Origin: Tubiluchus corallicola
Taxonomy: Eukaryota > Priapulida > Priapulimorpha > Priapulimorphida > Tubiluchidae
Direction of reading: 5' to 3'
Assembly: GCA_030141605.1 (NCBI GenBank)
Contig: JAQGDQ010001426.1
Location: forward strand, 1-37,500
DNA length: 37,500 nucleotides
Shown: one piece after another, positions 1-31,500 of the stretch
Layout of the letters: every line of letters starts with the position of its first letter
How positions within the stretch are numbered: the first letter of the stretch is position 1
Notes under the pieces: generated by a model
What the model saw: only the letters and a program-made list of their open reading frames with translations
What the model was told of the DNA's origin: nothing
Databases searched by the model: none
Program-made: the position numbers and the translations under genes

Positions 1-29
<29 letters not shown>
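1..29. repeat. (AT)n microsatellite at window edge
   Basis: Uninterrupted AT dinucleotides run from the first base to about position 29. The array is cut by the window edge, so its true length is unknown. Confidence 0.95.
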
Positions 30-31
<2 letters not shown>

Positions 32-257
32 TGCATAGTTTATATTTTAGTTTATAAAAAATAATAATTATCTTATTAGCTTTATTTTCGACATAATTTA
101 CATGGCTCCAAGTAAGTTTCGAGTCAAAAATAATGCCCAGATGCTGTATATTATTGGCCACTTCAATTTCAGTATTGTCAACATATATATCTCTAAGGTT
201 TGATGGGAGTACTTTGCATGAATATAAAATTGCCTTAGTTTTATGAACAATTCATCA

Positions 258-640
258 TCAAGCGCCACCTGGACACCAAATTTGAATTATAGTAAGGTCA
301 CGATTGAAGCTATCAACTGCAAGGTTAATATTTTTGCTGGAACAAAGTAAGTTAGAATCATCTGCAAACAGGTGAACAGTATTTTCCAAGTTTGCAGGTA
401 TGTCATTAATGAACACCAGAAACAACAATGGACCAAGAATTGATCCTTGAGGAACACGTGCCTCCATGAGCTTCCATTCAAAAACAGTGCCTTTGTTGAC
501 GACTCTTTCGTGACGATAATCTAAATAGTTTTTAGCCAATCTAATAGTGGTCCTTGAACACCAGTAAAGACAAGCCCATCATGCCAAACTCCATCGAAAG
601 CTTTAGATATATGAAAGATGAACAGTCTAGATAGGTTTGA
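258..640 (-). pseudogene. LINE reverse transcriptase remnant
   Basis: On the minus strand a 93-codon open frame carries RT block B as VPQGSILGPLLF (about 455-420) and the catalytic FADD box (about 368-357), as in jockey/CR1-like non-LTR retrotransposons. About 130 bp upstream, in another frame, the block A signature SKAFDGVWHD can be read near 610-580. A frameshift and a stop separate A from B, so this is a decayed fragment of a polymerase domain. No endonuclease domain or complete ORF is visible. Confidence 0.85.
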
Positions 641-895
641 CTATTACAACACTAGTTTTCTAGCTCTTACGTTTACTAATTCTGTATATATAAATTATTG
701 TAATTTTTTTATTACAATTTTATTTAACTTTACTGCTTGTATTGTATGCGGTCCTACCTGCCTATATTAAAACTGAACTGAAATGAGTACAATAGAAGTA
801 GCCCATTTTTTAAGCAAACCGATGATTATTTAATTATATTTCATTAAATTTTAATTATTAGTGGGGCATAAGATGTTTCATGGTAACATAAATGA
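641..895. other. AT-rich spacer, 3' flank of the EGF gene
   Basis: No gene seen. On the minus strand, ATTAAA (plus 850-855) lies about 40 bp past the EGF stop and is a possible poly(A) signal. The stretch 750-785 ends in a CTGAACTGAA motif resembling a retroelement tail. Both readings are weak. Confidence 0.35.
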
Positions 896-2569
896 TTAAT
901 CTCCATATTGGCATATAAACATTAATGGATCATCTGGATTGTAGTAGCATATTCCATCGTAACCACATGGATCAGGCTCACATGGGTGCATGACACTGCA
1001 GTCATCTCCTAACCATTCTGGTCCACAGAAACAGTAGAAAGATTCCGACTGATGCTCAAAGCACGTTCCATTGTTCTTGCAAGGATATGAATCACATGGA
1101 CCTCCGCTTATTTCGCAAAGTTCGCCAATCCAACCGGAAGTGCATTTGCAAATTGCAATGCTGTCATCACTTTCCTCGACAAAACACTCGCCGCCATTCT
1201 GACAAGGATTCGGGAAACACGGATCGCTTACATCGCATCTTTCACCCAACCAACCGTCTGCGCATGCGCACGTGTACGTCCCGTTGCTTTCGTGACACGT
1301 GCCGCCATTTTGACATGGCTGAAAATCACACAGCAACTCTTGAACTTCCATCTGACATATGTACATCACAGGATTCCTAGTGTTAAGGTAGCAGATGCCA
1401 TCGAGACAAGGCGAGTTGTAACAAGGATCCCTCGTGGTGCATCTGCTGCCCAGCCATTCTGGAATGCAACGGCAATAATATTGATATCCATCATCAAAGC
1501 AGGTCCCGCCATTGTGGCATGGTGTGGAGTCACAAAAACCTCCACTTACTGGTTGATCACAAAGATCTCCGGTAAAGCCTGGGTCACACTTACAATAAGG
1601 TAGAGTAAAATTTTCTGGATTTGGTGCACAGTCACCATTAATGCAGAGCTCTGAGTCATATTCTAAACACGGATCAACAAAGTTGCAGTAGTAGCCCACG
1701 TAACCATCATCACATGTGCAGTTTGGTTTTGACGGATCATTGATGTAAGGCTCACAAACTCCATTTTCACAAGGATCTGGTCTACAGGGGTCTTCGAACT
1801 CACAAAAGTCTCCAATGTATCCTTCAAGACAGTCACAGTTAATTGTTGTATCGTTAATTTCCGAGCAGATGCCACCGTTCTGGCAAGGGTTTGGCAAACA
1901 AAGGTCAATGTCCTTTTCACAGAACTCTCCTTCAAATCCATCCGGACAATTGCAATCAGGAATTGATGGATCTGTGATATTTGGTGTGCATGTTCCTCCA
2001 TTCAAACAAGGTTCAGAGTTGCAAGGGTTTCTGATGTTGCAGTCATCTCCAACCCATTCCGGTCTACAATGACAGGTGTAGGAGTTATCCACCCTCCAAC
2101 ACGTCCCTCCATTCATACATGGGTTTGGCACACAAGTAAGATCAATGTCGCAGTGATCTCCATCCCACCCCTCGTGACAAATACACTGAGCTATCTCAGG
2201 ATCTTGTGGATGGAGATAGCAGTAACCATTAATACAGGGATTGTTTGCATCAGCGCATGGATCAATAAACTCACAGTTTTCTCCTGCAAATCCTTCTTCA
2301 CAAAGACACTGGTACTGACCAGGTGTGCTAGGATGTACCGCACATGTTCCATTGTTTTCACAAGGCTGTGGGTGACAAGGATCCTCTTTTTCACAATTGT
2401 CACCCGTCCATCCAGGCTCACAGAAGCAAATGTATCCATTCGGTGGTGGACCAGGAATACAAGTACCACCATTCTGGCAAGGTTCAGATGTACAATCTGC
2501 TGTGATTGCTACAATGAGACATAAACCAACACAAAGTCCTGGCAGCACTTTTCTATAAGAAGAATCCAT
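896..2569 (-). CDS. Secreted multi-EGF-repeat protein, single exon
   Basis: 557-aa ORF. Residues 1-24 form a signal peptide (short basic start, then a hydrophobic stretch ending at ITA). The rest is 14 consecutive EGF-like modules of the C-x-P-C-x-N-G-G-T-C type, joined mostly by DPC linkers. Twelve have six cysteines. Modules 10 and 14 stop after the fourth cysteine at a YICQ/FICQ motif, so they are half-modules, and 9-10 resembles 13-14 as a block. Several N-glycosylation sequons (for example NIT, NDT, NFT) are present. No transmembrane segment, GPI signal or other domain is seen, which suggests a secreted matrix or adhesive-type protein; the function is unknown. The start has a good context (A at -3, G at +4). 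The absence of introns over 14 modules is unusual for an EGF protein. A further 3' exon is possible but no donor is seen near the stop. Confidence 0.9.
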   Translation of the reverse strand: MDSSYRKVLPGLCVGLCLIVAITADCTSEPCQNGGTCIPGPPPNGYICFCEPGWTGDNCEKEDPCHPQPCENNGTCAVHPSTPGQYQCLCEEGFAGENCEFIDPCADANNPCINGYCYLHPQDPEIAQCICHEGWDGDHCDIDLTCVPNPCMNGGTCWRVDNSYTCHCRPEWVGDDCNIRNPCNSEPCLNGGTCTPNITDPSIPDCNCPDGFEGEFCEKDIDLCLPNPCQNGGICSEINDTTINCDCLEGYIGDFCEFEDPCRPDPCENGVCEPYINDPSKPNCTCDDGYVGYYCNFVDPCLEYDSELCINGDCAPNPENFTLPYCKCDPGFTGDLCDQPVSGGFCDSTPCHNGGTCFDDGYQYYCRCIPEWLGSRCTTRDPCYNSPCLDGICYLNTRNPVMYICQMEVQELLCDFQPCQNGGTCHESNGTYTCACADGWLGERCDVSDPCFPNPCQNGGECFVEESDDSIAICKCTSGWIGELCEISGGPCDSYPCKNNGTCFEHQSESFYCFCGPEWLGDDCSVMHPCEPDPCGYDGICYYNPDDPLMFICQYGD

Positions 2570-2577
2570 TTTTATTC

Positions 2578-2620
2578 TCTGAAATCAATTAAAAATGTGT
2601 TAGTATCACTTATTTATATA
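2578..2620 (-). promoter_or_regulatory. Splice-acceptor-like or TATA-type leader of EGF gene
   Basis: Reading toward the EGF ATG there is TATATAAATA (plus 2620-2611), then a consensus branch point TACTAAC (2605-2599), a T-rich stretch and TTTCAG ending at 2579, nine bases before the ATG. This could be a TATA promoter with a very short leader, the 3' end of a 5'UTR intron, or a spliced-leader trans-splice acceptor. The sequence alone does not decide. Confidence 0.5.
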
Positions 2621-2766
2621 GCCAAATTTATTTAGATTTAACTTTTTTAGTCCCTGTCATCTGAACAGTCGTCAGCAAAATGAACAAAACGTATCAGATA
2701 GTTAGTTAGTCGTAGTCCTACAACAATTCGAAGTAAATTGGAAAACAAATGTTGTTGTACACTTAA

Positions 2767-3219
2767 CCCTTTCAAACCCGTTGTATCCCGTGGGATACGA
2801 GAATATTTTCTGCCTTTAAAATTAATAAAATTTTAAAACTGGCAGTTATTTGATTTGTTAATAGTTATTTTGATTTAAGCCAATAACAATAGACTAAAAA
2901 TAGTGATAAAATGGCAAACTAGAAAATCTACATCTAAAAACTGTGCAAGGTACAGTACTTTAGAGACGACTTTGTACAGATCAGCATAGCATGCATACTA
3001 AATGTCTTAAATAGTTTAATAAATTATCAACAGTTGCAAAATGAAACACATTTTATGCTTCCATTGAATCCCAATGTATCCCGTGGGATACAGGCTATAT
3101 TTAGCACACGGGCACAGGTAGAAAAAAAATTTTATGTGTAAACAAGATGGACACACTGAACAAAAGTACCAAGCCAAAAAAATTTTTTTTATTAAAAAAA
3201 TAATTTGGGACTGAAAGGG
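2767..3219. mobile_element. piggyBac-type MITE (copy 1)
   Basis: Element of 453 bp with terminal inverted repeats CCCTTTCA/TGAAAGGG, flanked on both sides by TTAA (2763-2766 and 3220-3223), the target duplication typical of piggyBac. It has no coding capacity. A motif GTATCCCGTGGGATAC lies near each end (about 2783-2798 and 3076-3091). A closely similar copy lies at 33696-34146. Confidence 0.85.
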
Positions 3220-3223
3220 TTAA

Positions 3224-3808
3224 CGTATTCTAACGTATCAGCGCTTTTTAAATTTTAAAAGTTAATAGTTTCTGTTTTATTATCATTTGATGCTTAATTT
3301 TCAATTAATAGAAACCAGTTGCCCTTTGACCTTTCAGTTTAACAGTTTAACGGTTTATTGTTTGCAAGCTTTCATCGCAATATTAAAATACTATCAAAGG
3401 TGATGTACTAAAATAACAGAAAATCACCTAAAATGTAAAAATCACTTTAAATTATCACAAGAAGAATCATCAGTAAAAATTGCATGATCGCACTAGTAAT
3501 TATTATTATTATTCTTTATTTAATATTCTAAATTATACACATATACAAATATTTACATAAAATACATACAGTGACCCTCTATTTGCAGGGTATTGTTAAA
3601 AAACTTTGTGAATAAAATAGCTGTTACATTCATAAGACTTTTATATACCAATAAATCACGGATATACCAATAATATAAAAGAACAACTAAAATCAAATAG
3701 CACCAGTTTACAAAAAACGACCTGTATAATATAAAAGTGACTAGAAACAGAAAAATTAGATGTCTACAGATTTGTTCTGTTGCGCAAAGTTTAATATTTT
3801 ATACTAAA
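3224..3808. other. AT-rich intergenic DNA
   Basis: No gene. Near 3500-3610 a short ATT run is followed by sequence like the reversed 3' tail of a non-LTR element. Nothing else is supported. Confidence 0.4.
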
Positions 3809-4016
3809 GTTTGTAAAAACGAATCACAAACTAACTCAGTGAAAGCATCTAGCAGGTTTTTGTCACGAGAGGTGTAAATTTTACTAATGTTCTGAGATTG
3901 TAGGACATTTGCAAGCGCTAATCTTTTATTTTCATCGACCAGAGTAGAATTAAACCTTGTGACAAAAACGTGCTAGATGCTTTCACTGAGTTAGTTTGTG
4001 ATTCGTTTTTACAAAC
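3809..4016. repeat. 58-bp near-perfect inverted repeat
   Basis: Positions 3809-3866 and 3959-4016 are reverse complements over 58 bp with about one mismatch, separated by 92 bp. Weaker complementarity continues inward for about 20 bp. A transcript in either direction would fold into a long hairpin. It may be a foldback element or two copies of one repeat inserted head to head. Confidence 0.9.
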
Positions 4017-4391
4017 ACTAGTAAAAAGTCCTAGCATAAAATAGTGGACCAAAAAATTACACATATGCTTGCTGAAACAAGTGAGTCTTAAATAGTTTCT
4101 CAATTTCTTTAAAATTTGTAACAAGTTTTAGATTCACAGACAACTGGTTCCATAGGCTCTGTACCCAAATATTATACACTTAGTTTTTGGTATCTTAAGA
4201 CATACGTCGAAGTAATAAACTCGAACATCTCTGTCAAATACGATGGATGCTTCCCGTTTTAGTGATTTAAACGTAACAACAAGAAATATAAATTATGTAC
4301 GATATTGATACGATATTTTAAATGAAACGAATAAAATTTAATCTAATCGAATCTAACCTGTGTCACCTCGAAAATTTTGACCGTCTGTAAT

Positions 4392-5215
<824 letters not shown>

Positions 5216-6024
5216 CTGGGGCGGATCCAGGCATTGGCTCACAGTATTTGATGCACCCCAACCAAAAGAAATTTCTAGTTCTTCCACTCTTTTTTCCACG
5301 CTCAGGAAAAAACTAACGCCGTTTTCAATCTGTTTTTGCATCTTCAAGAAAATTTCCTAGGATTAGTAAAAGCAAAGTACCATTCCCTAATCTCACTGTA
5401 TCAACTTAAGTGACGTCAACGAATTGTTGCTTGCAAGTCTTAAACACGATGCAAGACATTCATATGTAAGTGGGTTCAAATCAAACGCTTATCATTTAGT
5501 GTGAAAATGCCAGCACGCCTTTCTCCAAGGCTTATCAAAAACTAACAGAAACTTCTGTTCAGTACTACTTGCGACATCTGTTTTCCCAAGTAATTTAGTC
5601 AGCTGTTAACACTCAGTGGCCATGCGAACAAGTCTGAGATAACACGCTATAATCTGCTGCTAGGTAGAAAAGTACTGTCTCTATCACAGTAACAATTGCC
5701 ACGTGCTTTTACCGTGTACCGTCACATTCTTGGCTCTGATAAAGTGTAAACTTAGCTCGTGTGCTTAAAACACAAATTATTTAATAATGGACGCCTTGCA
5801 TCCCCAAGAAATAAGTTCTGTGACTGTAAGTGAACTACAACAGCTTAACTTTTCACACTTGTCTGTCTCTCCATGAGAAAGTTGCAGTTAAGAAAAGAGG
5901 TCGTTTTGCACCTGATCTTCAAATAATAACTACAACATTGAAATTACATATGTGTGTCTCATTTTACACAGCACGAAAAACAATGGCTAAAAATTTTCTG
6001 AACCAGCACCGTCACTAATTTTAC
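5216..6024. mobile_element. hAT-like nonautonomous element, 3' end replaced by microsatellite
   Basis: The left end CTGGGGCGGATCCAGGC resembles hAT termini, and its counterpart is the right end of a second copy, which reads CAGTGGCGGCTCC on the reverse strand at 8217. The segment from about 5809 to 6020 matches 7609-8210. In this copy the right terminus has been replaced by a TAG expansion. No transposase is seen. Confidence 0.5.
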
Positions 6025-6375
<351 letters not shown>

Positions 6376-6431
6376 GCAGCTGAAATTTCATCAACAACAT
6401 TTTACTTTTCCATTTTTCACATGAATTTTAG

Positions 6432-17913
<11,482 letters not shown>

Positions 17914-18896
17914 CACAAGATGTATTGAGCTTAGTACGACAAAACAAAGGCGAATAAGTTAACAGGATGTATAAGAAATTGTACTAGACGTTTAGAACTT
18001 TGTGTGAAAACCGTTTCAAGTGTATTGAAATGGATACAAAACACCAGTTTAACGTGTTGACCAAAAGTTTCTTTATTCTGAAATACAATTATTAACATTT
18101 AGTTTAATTTGTATTGAGTTGAAGAAAATTAGTTGCATGATTAAATGTATTGCTATAACTCAGAACTGATATAAAAATTATGTAAACTATATTGAAATTA
18201 ATTAACAACAACTTACATTGTTAGAAAAGTTACAAAGACAGGAATGAGAACTCCAAGTTGCCTTAAGAACAACAATGTCACAACAATAAATTCGTAAGAA
18301 ATTCACAGTCATAATGCTCATCACAGTCAGAAAAATAGAGCAATGGCGGAGAGAACCAAAAGACGGGTAAAATGTCATACAACTATTACAGCTATAGCTC
18401 ACCAAAGGCCTTAATGCTAATGTATTCAAGGATATTAGGTGCTTCAGTTTTAAAAGAGTGACTACTGTAAAAGGTAAAAAGCCTACTAAATAAACAAACA
18501 GGTGGCAGCACCGTGGCAGTAATTGAGAACTAAATTAAAACCAAAAAAGGGCCAATGCACCCACTACATGTATTGCCAAATGCTTCGGTTGCCTCGTGAC
18601 GTCAGTGAATTAGTAGATGGTAGTTGTCAGAGAGTAATATCAGTAGGTATGTTCACGCGCTGCTTTAGAAAATTTTTAGCCATTGTTTTAATACTGTGTA
18701 AAACGAAACAAACATATGTAATTGTAATTTTAAACAAACAAACGTATGAAAGTTTGTACGTAAACTTTATAAAATCCTAAAAAATTGCTTACGAGTATCC
18801 TAAATTGTTGCAGTTCACGCTTGATCTATTCACGGTAAGTATGTGACAGCTGACAACAAACTGTGTGAGTGACAGTACTTTCTCTACTTGGCCTCT
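17914..18896. other. Intergenic region between convergent genes
   Basis: The P450 3' UTR should lie in its first part. An AATAAA occurs near 18488 but is far from the stop. No further gene recognised. Confidence 0.4.
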
Positions 18897-19064
18897 TACA
18901 TCATCATCATCATACGCCCGTCACGTCTATTGTAGACATTGGGCAGGCAGAATTCTAAAATAAAAGAAATCTGCCTTCAGACAGGTAAACGCAGCAATAA
19001 TCCAGCAAGAAACTAGACACTGCTACGCCAGTGGCTTGTCAGCACCACTTCCGATTAAATCATG
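18897..19064 (-). mobile_element. SINE-like repeat with (CAT)n/(GAT)n tail, copy 2
   Basis: Reverse-oriented copy of the repeat at 12683-12870, starting with its ATGATGATG tail (18900-18913 on plus). About 85-90% similar by eye. Confidence 0.7.
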
Positions 19065-19739
19065 GTCCCTGACATGTACACGTGACAGCATGCGCACAAC
19101 AGCCAAACTTCGCTGGAGCACACTGTGCTGGGCTGTGAAGCAAACAGTACTACCCTCACGTGCTCCGGTTCCGTACAAACACAAAGAGAGAACTAAAGAA
19201 AAAGACTTATTGAATAGTATCAATAATATTGAGTGAAAACAGATGGCGCTGCAGTTCCACAATACCCATACACGAGTCGCCATTGACAAAACGTGTCCAT
19301 TAAGTATAGAGAAAAGTTCCAGTAGCAGTTATTAATAATCAATTTATTTTGTGCATCACGTAGCTCAAAACATGATCAAATTACCATCTTTAGTATATTT
19401 TTCTTAAAGTGAAATGCTAATCTGTGCAGTACTGCTGTTCAGAAATTACGTTTTGTTACTATGGTAACGCAATTTGCTATTATCCTGTTTTATATTTTGT
19501 AAAGTAATAAAAAAAATTGTGTGTGAACAATTTGAATTTTATTTTTGTATATTTCAATGTCAAATAATAAAGAATCGTATGAAAATTATATGTTATACTC
19601 AAACAAATAAGGCCCATAAACAAGCATTGACTGTATCATGCAAATACGGGTCGTCCAGAAAAAAACGAAAACAACTGCAGTTGAACAACCTCCTAAGTTT
19701 TTGTTCATTGTCGGAACACCACGGAGAAAACACATTAGG
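19065..19739. other. Intergenic region, one X-box-like palindrome
   Basis: GTTACTATGGTAAC at 19455-19468 resembles the RFX-factor X-box, with one off-consensus base. Nothing else is recognised. A chance occurrence cannot be excluded. Confidence 0.3.
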
Positions 19740-19925
19740 GACGCTTATTGGGGGGTTTGGAGGGAAAATTTGGAGTTCTCGGGGAAGAGGAGAAACCGGG
19801 CTGCACGATGTACGTTTTCCGTGAAATTAGAGACGCTTATTGGGGGGTTTGGGGGGGGAGGGAAAACTTGGAGCTCTCGGGAAAGAGGAGAAACAGGGCT
19901 GCACGATGTACGTTTTCTGTGAAAT
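19740..19925. repeat. 92-bp tandem dimer with long G runs
   Basis: GACGCTTATTGGGGGGTTTG starts at 19740 and again at 19832. The two units are about 90% identical and end in GGGCTGCACGATGTACGTTT. G runs of six to eight occur in each. Confidence 0.9.
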
Positions 19926-20003
19926 GTTGTAGAACGGAAATGATTAACAATGACATGATTTTTGAATTACGAAATTCGTGTTCAAGTTTTGTTGTTTGTT
20001 GTG

Positions 20004-20039
<36 letters not shown>

Positions 20040-20312
20040 CCACCACCACCATCATCATTATCATCACCACCACCACCATCATAATTATGATCATCATCAC
20101 CACCACCACCACCATCATCATCATCATTATCATCATCATCATCATCATCACCACCACCATCATAATTATCATCATCATGATCACCACCACCACCACCATC
20201 ATCATCATCACTGTAATCATCATCACCTCCACCACCATCATCATCATCATCATCATCATCGCCATCATCACTGTAATCATCGTCATCATCATCACCATCA
20301 TCATCATCATCA
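20004..20312. repeat. CAT/CAC trinucleotide array
   Basis: Blocks of CAT and CAC triplets, with rare AAT or CTG. The frames across it (poly-His, poly-Ile/Thr and others) are by-products. Confidence 0.95.
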
Positions 20313-20466
20313 GTGCCTGTAATTTGTGGTCAAAATTGCATGTACATTGTTTTTGTAATTAATGCTCACTCTAAATCAGTAACACAATTGCTTCCTGTTT
20401 ACTAATTGTTCATGCTTTGCAGGGAGGACATGATTATGGACAGCATTGTATTAACAACAATAGCAA

Positions 20467-20472
20467 TTTATT
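20467..20472 (-). terminator. Poly(A) signal of the sulfotransferase gene
   Basis: AATAAA on the minus strand, about 50 bp beyond the stop codon at 20523-20525, in a suitable place for cleavage and polyadenylation. Confidence 0.6.
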
Positions 20473-20522
20473 ATAATAATATAGAAAAAAATTGAGGTAA
20501 CAGATGTAGGCTAATACTGCAA

Positions 20523-28826
<8,304 letters not shown>

Positions 28827-28861
28827 GACTGTCGGCTTGTTAAGATAAAATTTATTAAATT

Positions 28862-29060
28862 ACGACTCCATGTGCGCGTAATGCGTGATCCGTAATGCGT
28901 AATGCGTATTCAGACGACAGCCATCACATTCGAGTGAATGCGTATCCTGTATTACGCATTACGTACACATGGAAACACTTCCGCGTGTTTAAATATATAC
29001 TGTTGTATACGCATTAAGCATTACGGATACCGCATCACGCATTATGTGCACGTGGAGTCG
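28862..29060. mobile_element. Foldback MITE just upstream of the sulfotransferase start
   Basis: About 200 bp with imperfect inverted arms of about 45 bp: CGACTCCATGTGCGCGTAAT on the left, and on the right the complement of CGACTCCACGTGCACATAAT. Both arms are rich in GTAATGCG words. It begins about 35 bp upstream of the sulfotransferase ATG, so it may overlap the promoter or 5' UTR. No clear target duplication. Confidence 0.65.
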
Positions 29061-29124
29061 CACCTTTAGACATGTATTAACACTGCCACGGTTCATTGTT
29101 TTCCTAATGGGGTTCACTAAAATT

Positions 29125-29222
29125 GCGCAATCATGAGCGTTATAAGCGCATTGACACCGCAATCGGTTGCGTACTTGCTTTCTGCGTGAAAGGTCGTGGG
29201 TTCAAATCTACGGCGCATCGCG
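29125..29222 (+). mobile_element. tRNA-like sequence, possible SINE head
   Basis: AGGTCGTGGGTTCAAATCTA (29191-29210) matches the T-arm/B-box part of a tRNA, and TAAGCGCATTG upstream could be a degenerate A box. No full cloverleaf can be drawn, so it is a tRNA-derived SINE or a tRNA pseudogene rather than a working tRNA. Confidence 0.4.
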
Positions 29223-29439
29223 GCAAACACATGAAAATGATGCAGTCGGGATTTTTTTTAATTAAAGGAAAATCGGATGATTATGTAAACACGAGTTCAG
29301 AATAAAGAATGCTCTAAAATATTGAAAACTACAATAGCTTATCTTAAATCAAACCTTAGATTAAATAATAATTACCTCGGATACTGAAATTTTGTTAAAC
29401 TTTCAAAGCTACGCGCGGCTCAGTGAATCTACTAAGATT

Positions 29440-29525
29440 GGCAGGAGCGCCTATTTGTCAGATTCGCGTGGTCGACAAATAGAAGACGGTACTGTGATAA
29501 GCATGATCATGAACTGCAGTGTTAG
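29440..29525 (+). repeat. Small dispersed repeat, also at 15738-15830
   Basis: Inverted copy of the repeat before the P450 array. It includes GTGATAAGCATGATCATGAA and CTGCAGTG. Confidence 0.5.
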
Positions 29526-30280
29526 TTTCTAACGTCATATGACGTAGAGCCCATATAAAATGCTAAACAATAGTATCATGAATAATGTAGTACTAAGTAT
29601 GAGCACACGCATATGTCAATTAACTTCAATGCACAACATGAACAAATAAACGAGAAATAGACTGTATAACGAAAATTCAATATACGTTTTTTATGTTTTT
29701 TTTAAATCTTTTGGCCTACTTAACGAAAACTGGTCAATTCTATGTAAATAAAAACCAACTAAAATTCACTGCTACTCCATGCCTTTACATTAAATATTAG
29801 ATTTACATTTAATAGATTTATTTCACAATAAACATATACATATACATTACATGTGCATCGATAATCAGTTTTTGTTAATACAAAAATATGATACAATTCA
29901 TGAATTCTGCGCTAGCGGCCTAAGAAGCTAGCTTATGGTAGGCCACTAGAATTAGTTACGAAAAAATTACAATATATACAGATACAATATTACAATATAT
30001 ACAATTATAAATACGGGCGGGAAGTAATAAAAATATTATTATACTAGAGGGGAAGTTTTTGAAAATGAAAAGCATCAAAAACAACAATAGCCAAAAATAG
30101 GCGGACTTTAAAGCTACATAATAAATCTTACCTGGTATTGTACTTGTCCACCAAAACTACAACCTATTTCCTGTTTCTATGCTGGTAAACTGTGCCACGA
30201 CTGTAACTTTAACGTGTTACTGAAATAGGTGCATATAACTAGACCGTTAAGCTTCACTAATCACGCTTTGAAATAACTAT
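29526..30280. other. AT-rich intergenic DNA
   Basis: No gene. The stretch 29820-30020 resembles a reversed retroposon tail with AATATATACA repeats. GCTAGCGGCCTAAGAAGCTAGC (29912-29933) is an imperfect hairpin. Confidence 0.35.
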
Positions 30281-30708
30281 ACTTCTAAAAATGCTTGATA
30301 ACTCTTGTTTACTCGTGTGTGATGGTCAATAATGTTGTTGTTATTGGACTGTACCAGGACTTGGCTGTGCTTTGTATTGCTAGAATTATCCCTGAATCTT
30401 TGAGAGAAATTATCCCTAAATCTTTGGTAGAAATTTTATAGCGTACGAGCAACATAATTTGTAACGTTTAAAACACTTTAAAGCCTAAAAAAATACTTCT
30501 AAAAATGCTTGATAACTCTTGTTTGTGTGATGGTCAATAATGTTATTGTTATTGGACTGTATCAGGACTGGGCTGTGCTTTGTATTGCTAGAATTATCCC
30601 TGAATCTTTGAGAGAATATTCCTAAATCTTTGGTAGAAATTTTATAGCGCACGAGCAACATAATTTGTAACCTTTAAAACACTTTAAAACCTAAAATTTA
30701 CTGTATCA
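30281..30708. repeat. 214-bp tandem duplication
   Basis: ACTTCTAAAAATGCTTGATA starts at 30281 and again at 30495. The copies are about 93% identical with small indels. AATTATCCCTGAATCTTTG is itself partly doubled within the units. No coding content is seen. Confidence 0.9.
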
Positions 30709-31069
30709 TTTGCCATGAGGCGTTTATACATAAAGTATAAATAGCGATAGAAATGATAGCCCCCGATAGTGAAAAGTAATCACAAACATATATACACATA
30801 TTTTTACTTATCGTAATATTTTTTAATTTGTCTTTTAAAATTTTTTTTCCACTTTTTATCGTCAGAAATAAAAAACACAAAAATTAATAAAGTTTTTGAA
30901 TAAATGAGTCATCTCTTGACACCATTCTCATTGAAAAGCCAATCACTGTAATATATCGGTCCTCTGTCCATTAATTGGCCTTCAAAATTTCGAATGACTG
31001 TAGTACTAGATAATTAAGATAAGTGTCTAAACGTTCATTACTCAAAATTAAATGTTCTTTCTTTATCTT
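30709..31069. other. Intergenic, no feature
   Basis: AT-rich with T and A runs. Nothing recognised. Confidence 0.4.
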
Positions 31070-31500
31070 ATTCTGTTGTTGTGGTTGTTGTTCTTGTTCT
31101 TCTTGTTCTTCTTCTTCTTCTGCTTCTTCTTCTTGTTTTTGTTGTTGTTGTTCTTGTTCTTGCTGTTGTTGTTGTTGCTGTTGTTCTTGTTTCTGTTGTT
31201 GATCTTTTAGTTGTTGTTGTTGTTGTTGTTGCTGCAGCTGTTGTTGTTGTTGCTCTTGCAGTTGTTGCTGCTCTGTTGTTGTTGTTGTTGTTGTTGCTAC
31301 TGTTGCTGCTGCTACTGGTGTTGTTGTTGTTGCCGCTGCTGCTACTGCTACTGCTGTTGCTGTTGTTGTTGTTGCTGCTCTTGCAGTTGTTGCTGCTCTG
31401 TTGTTGTTGTTGTTGTTCTTGTGGCTACTGCTGCTGCTACTGCTACTGGTGTTGTTGTTGTTGTTGCTGCTGCTGCTGCTGTTGTTGTTGTTGTTGTTGT
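31070..31500. repeat. Degenerate GTT/GCT/CTT trinucleotide array
   Basis: Mixed triplets over 430 bp. A segment of about 60 bp (TTGCTCTTGCAGTTGTTGCT and flanks) occurs near 31250 and again near 31375, showing that a block about 125 bp long was duplicated. Confidence 0.92.

Noticed and set aside
1087-2524. Plus-strand and alternate minus-strand frames over the EGF gene
   Set aside because: Shadows of the 557-aa minus-strand ORF, lacking its regular cysteine pattern.
5787-5834. ATG followed by a GTAAGT donor (MDALHPQ...) as P450 exon 1
   Set aside because: No hydrophobic anchor or proline hinge. The donor part lies in a dispersed hAT-like repeat also present at 7609.
19978-20322. Poly-His and poly-Ile/Thr/Met frames
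   Set aside because: Translations of the CAT/CAC array.
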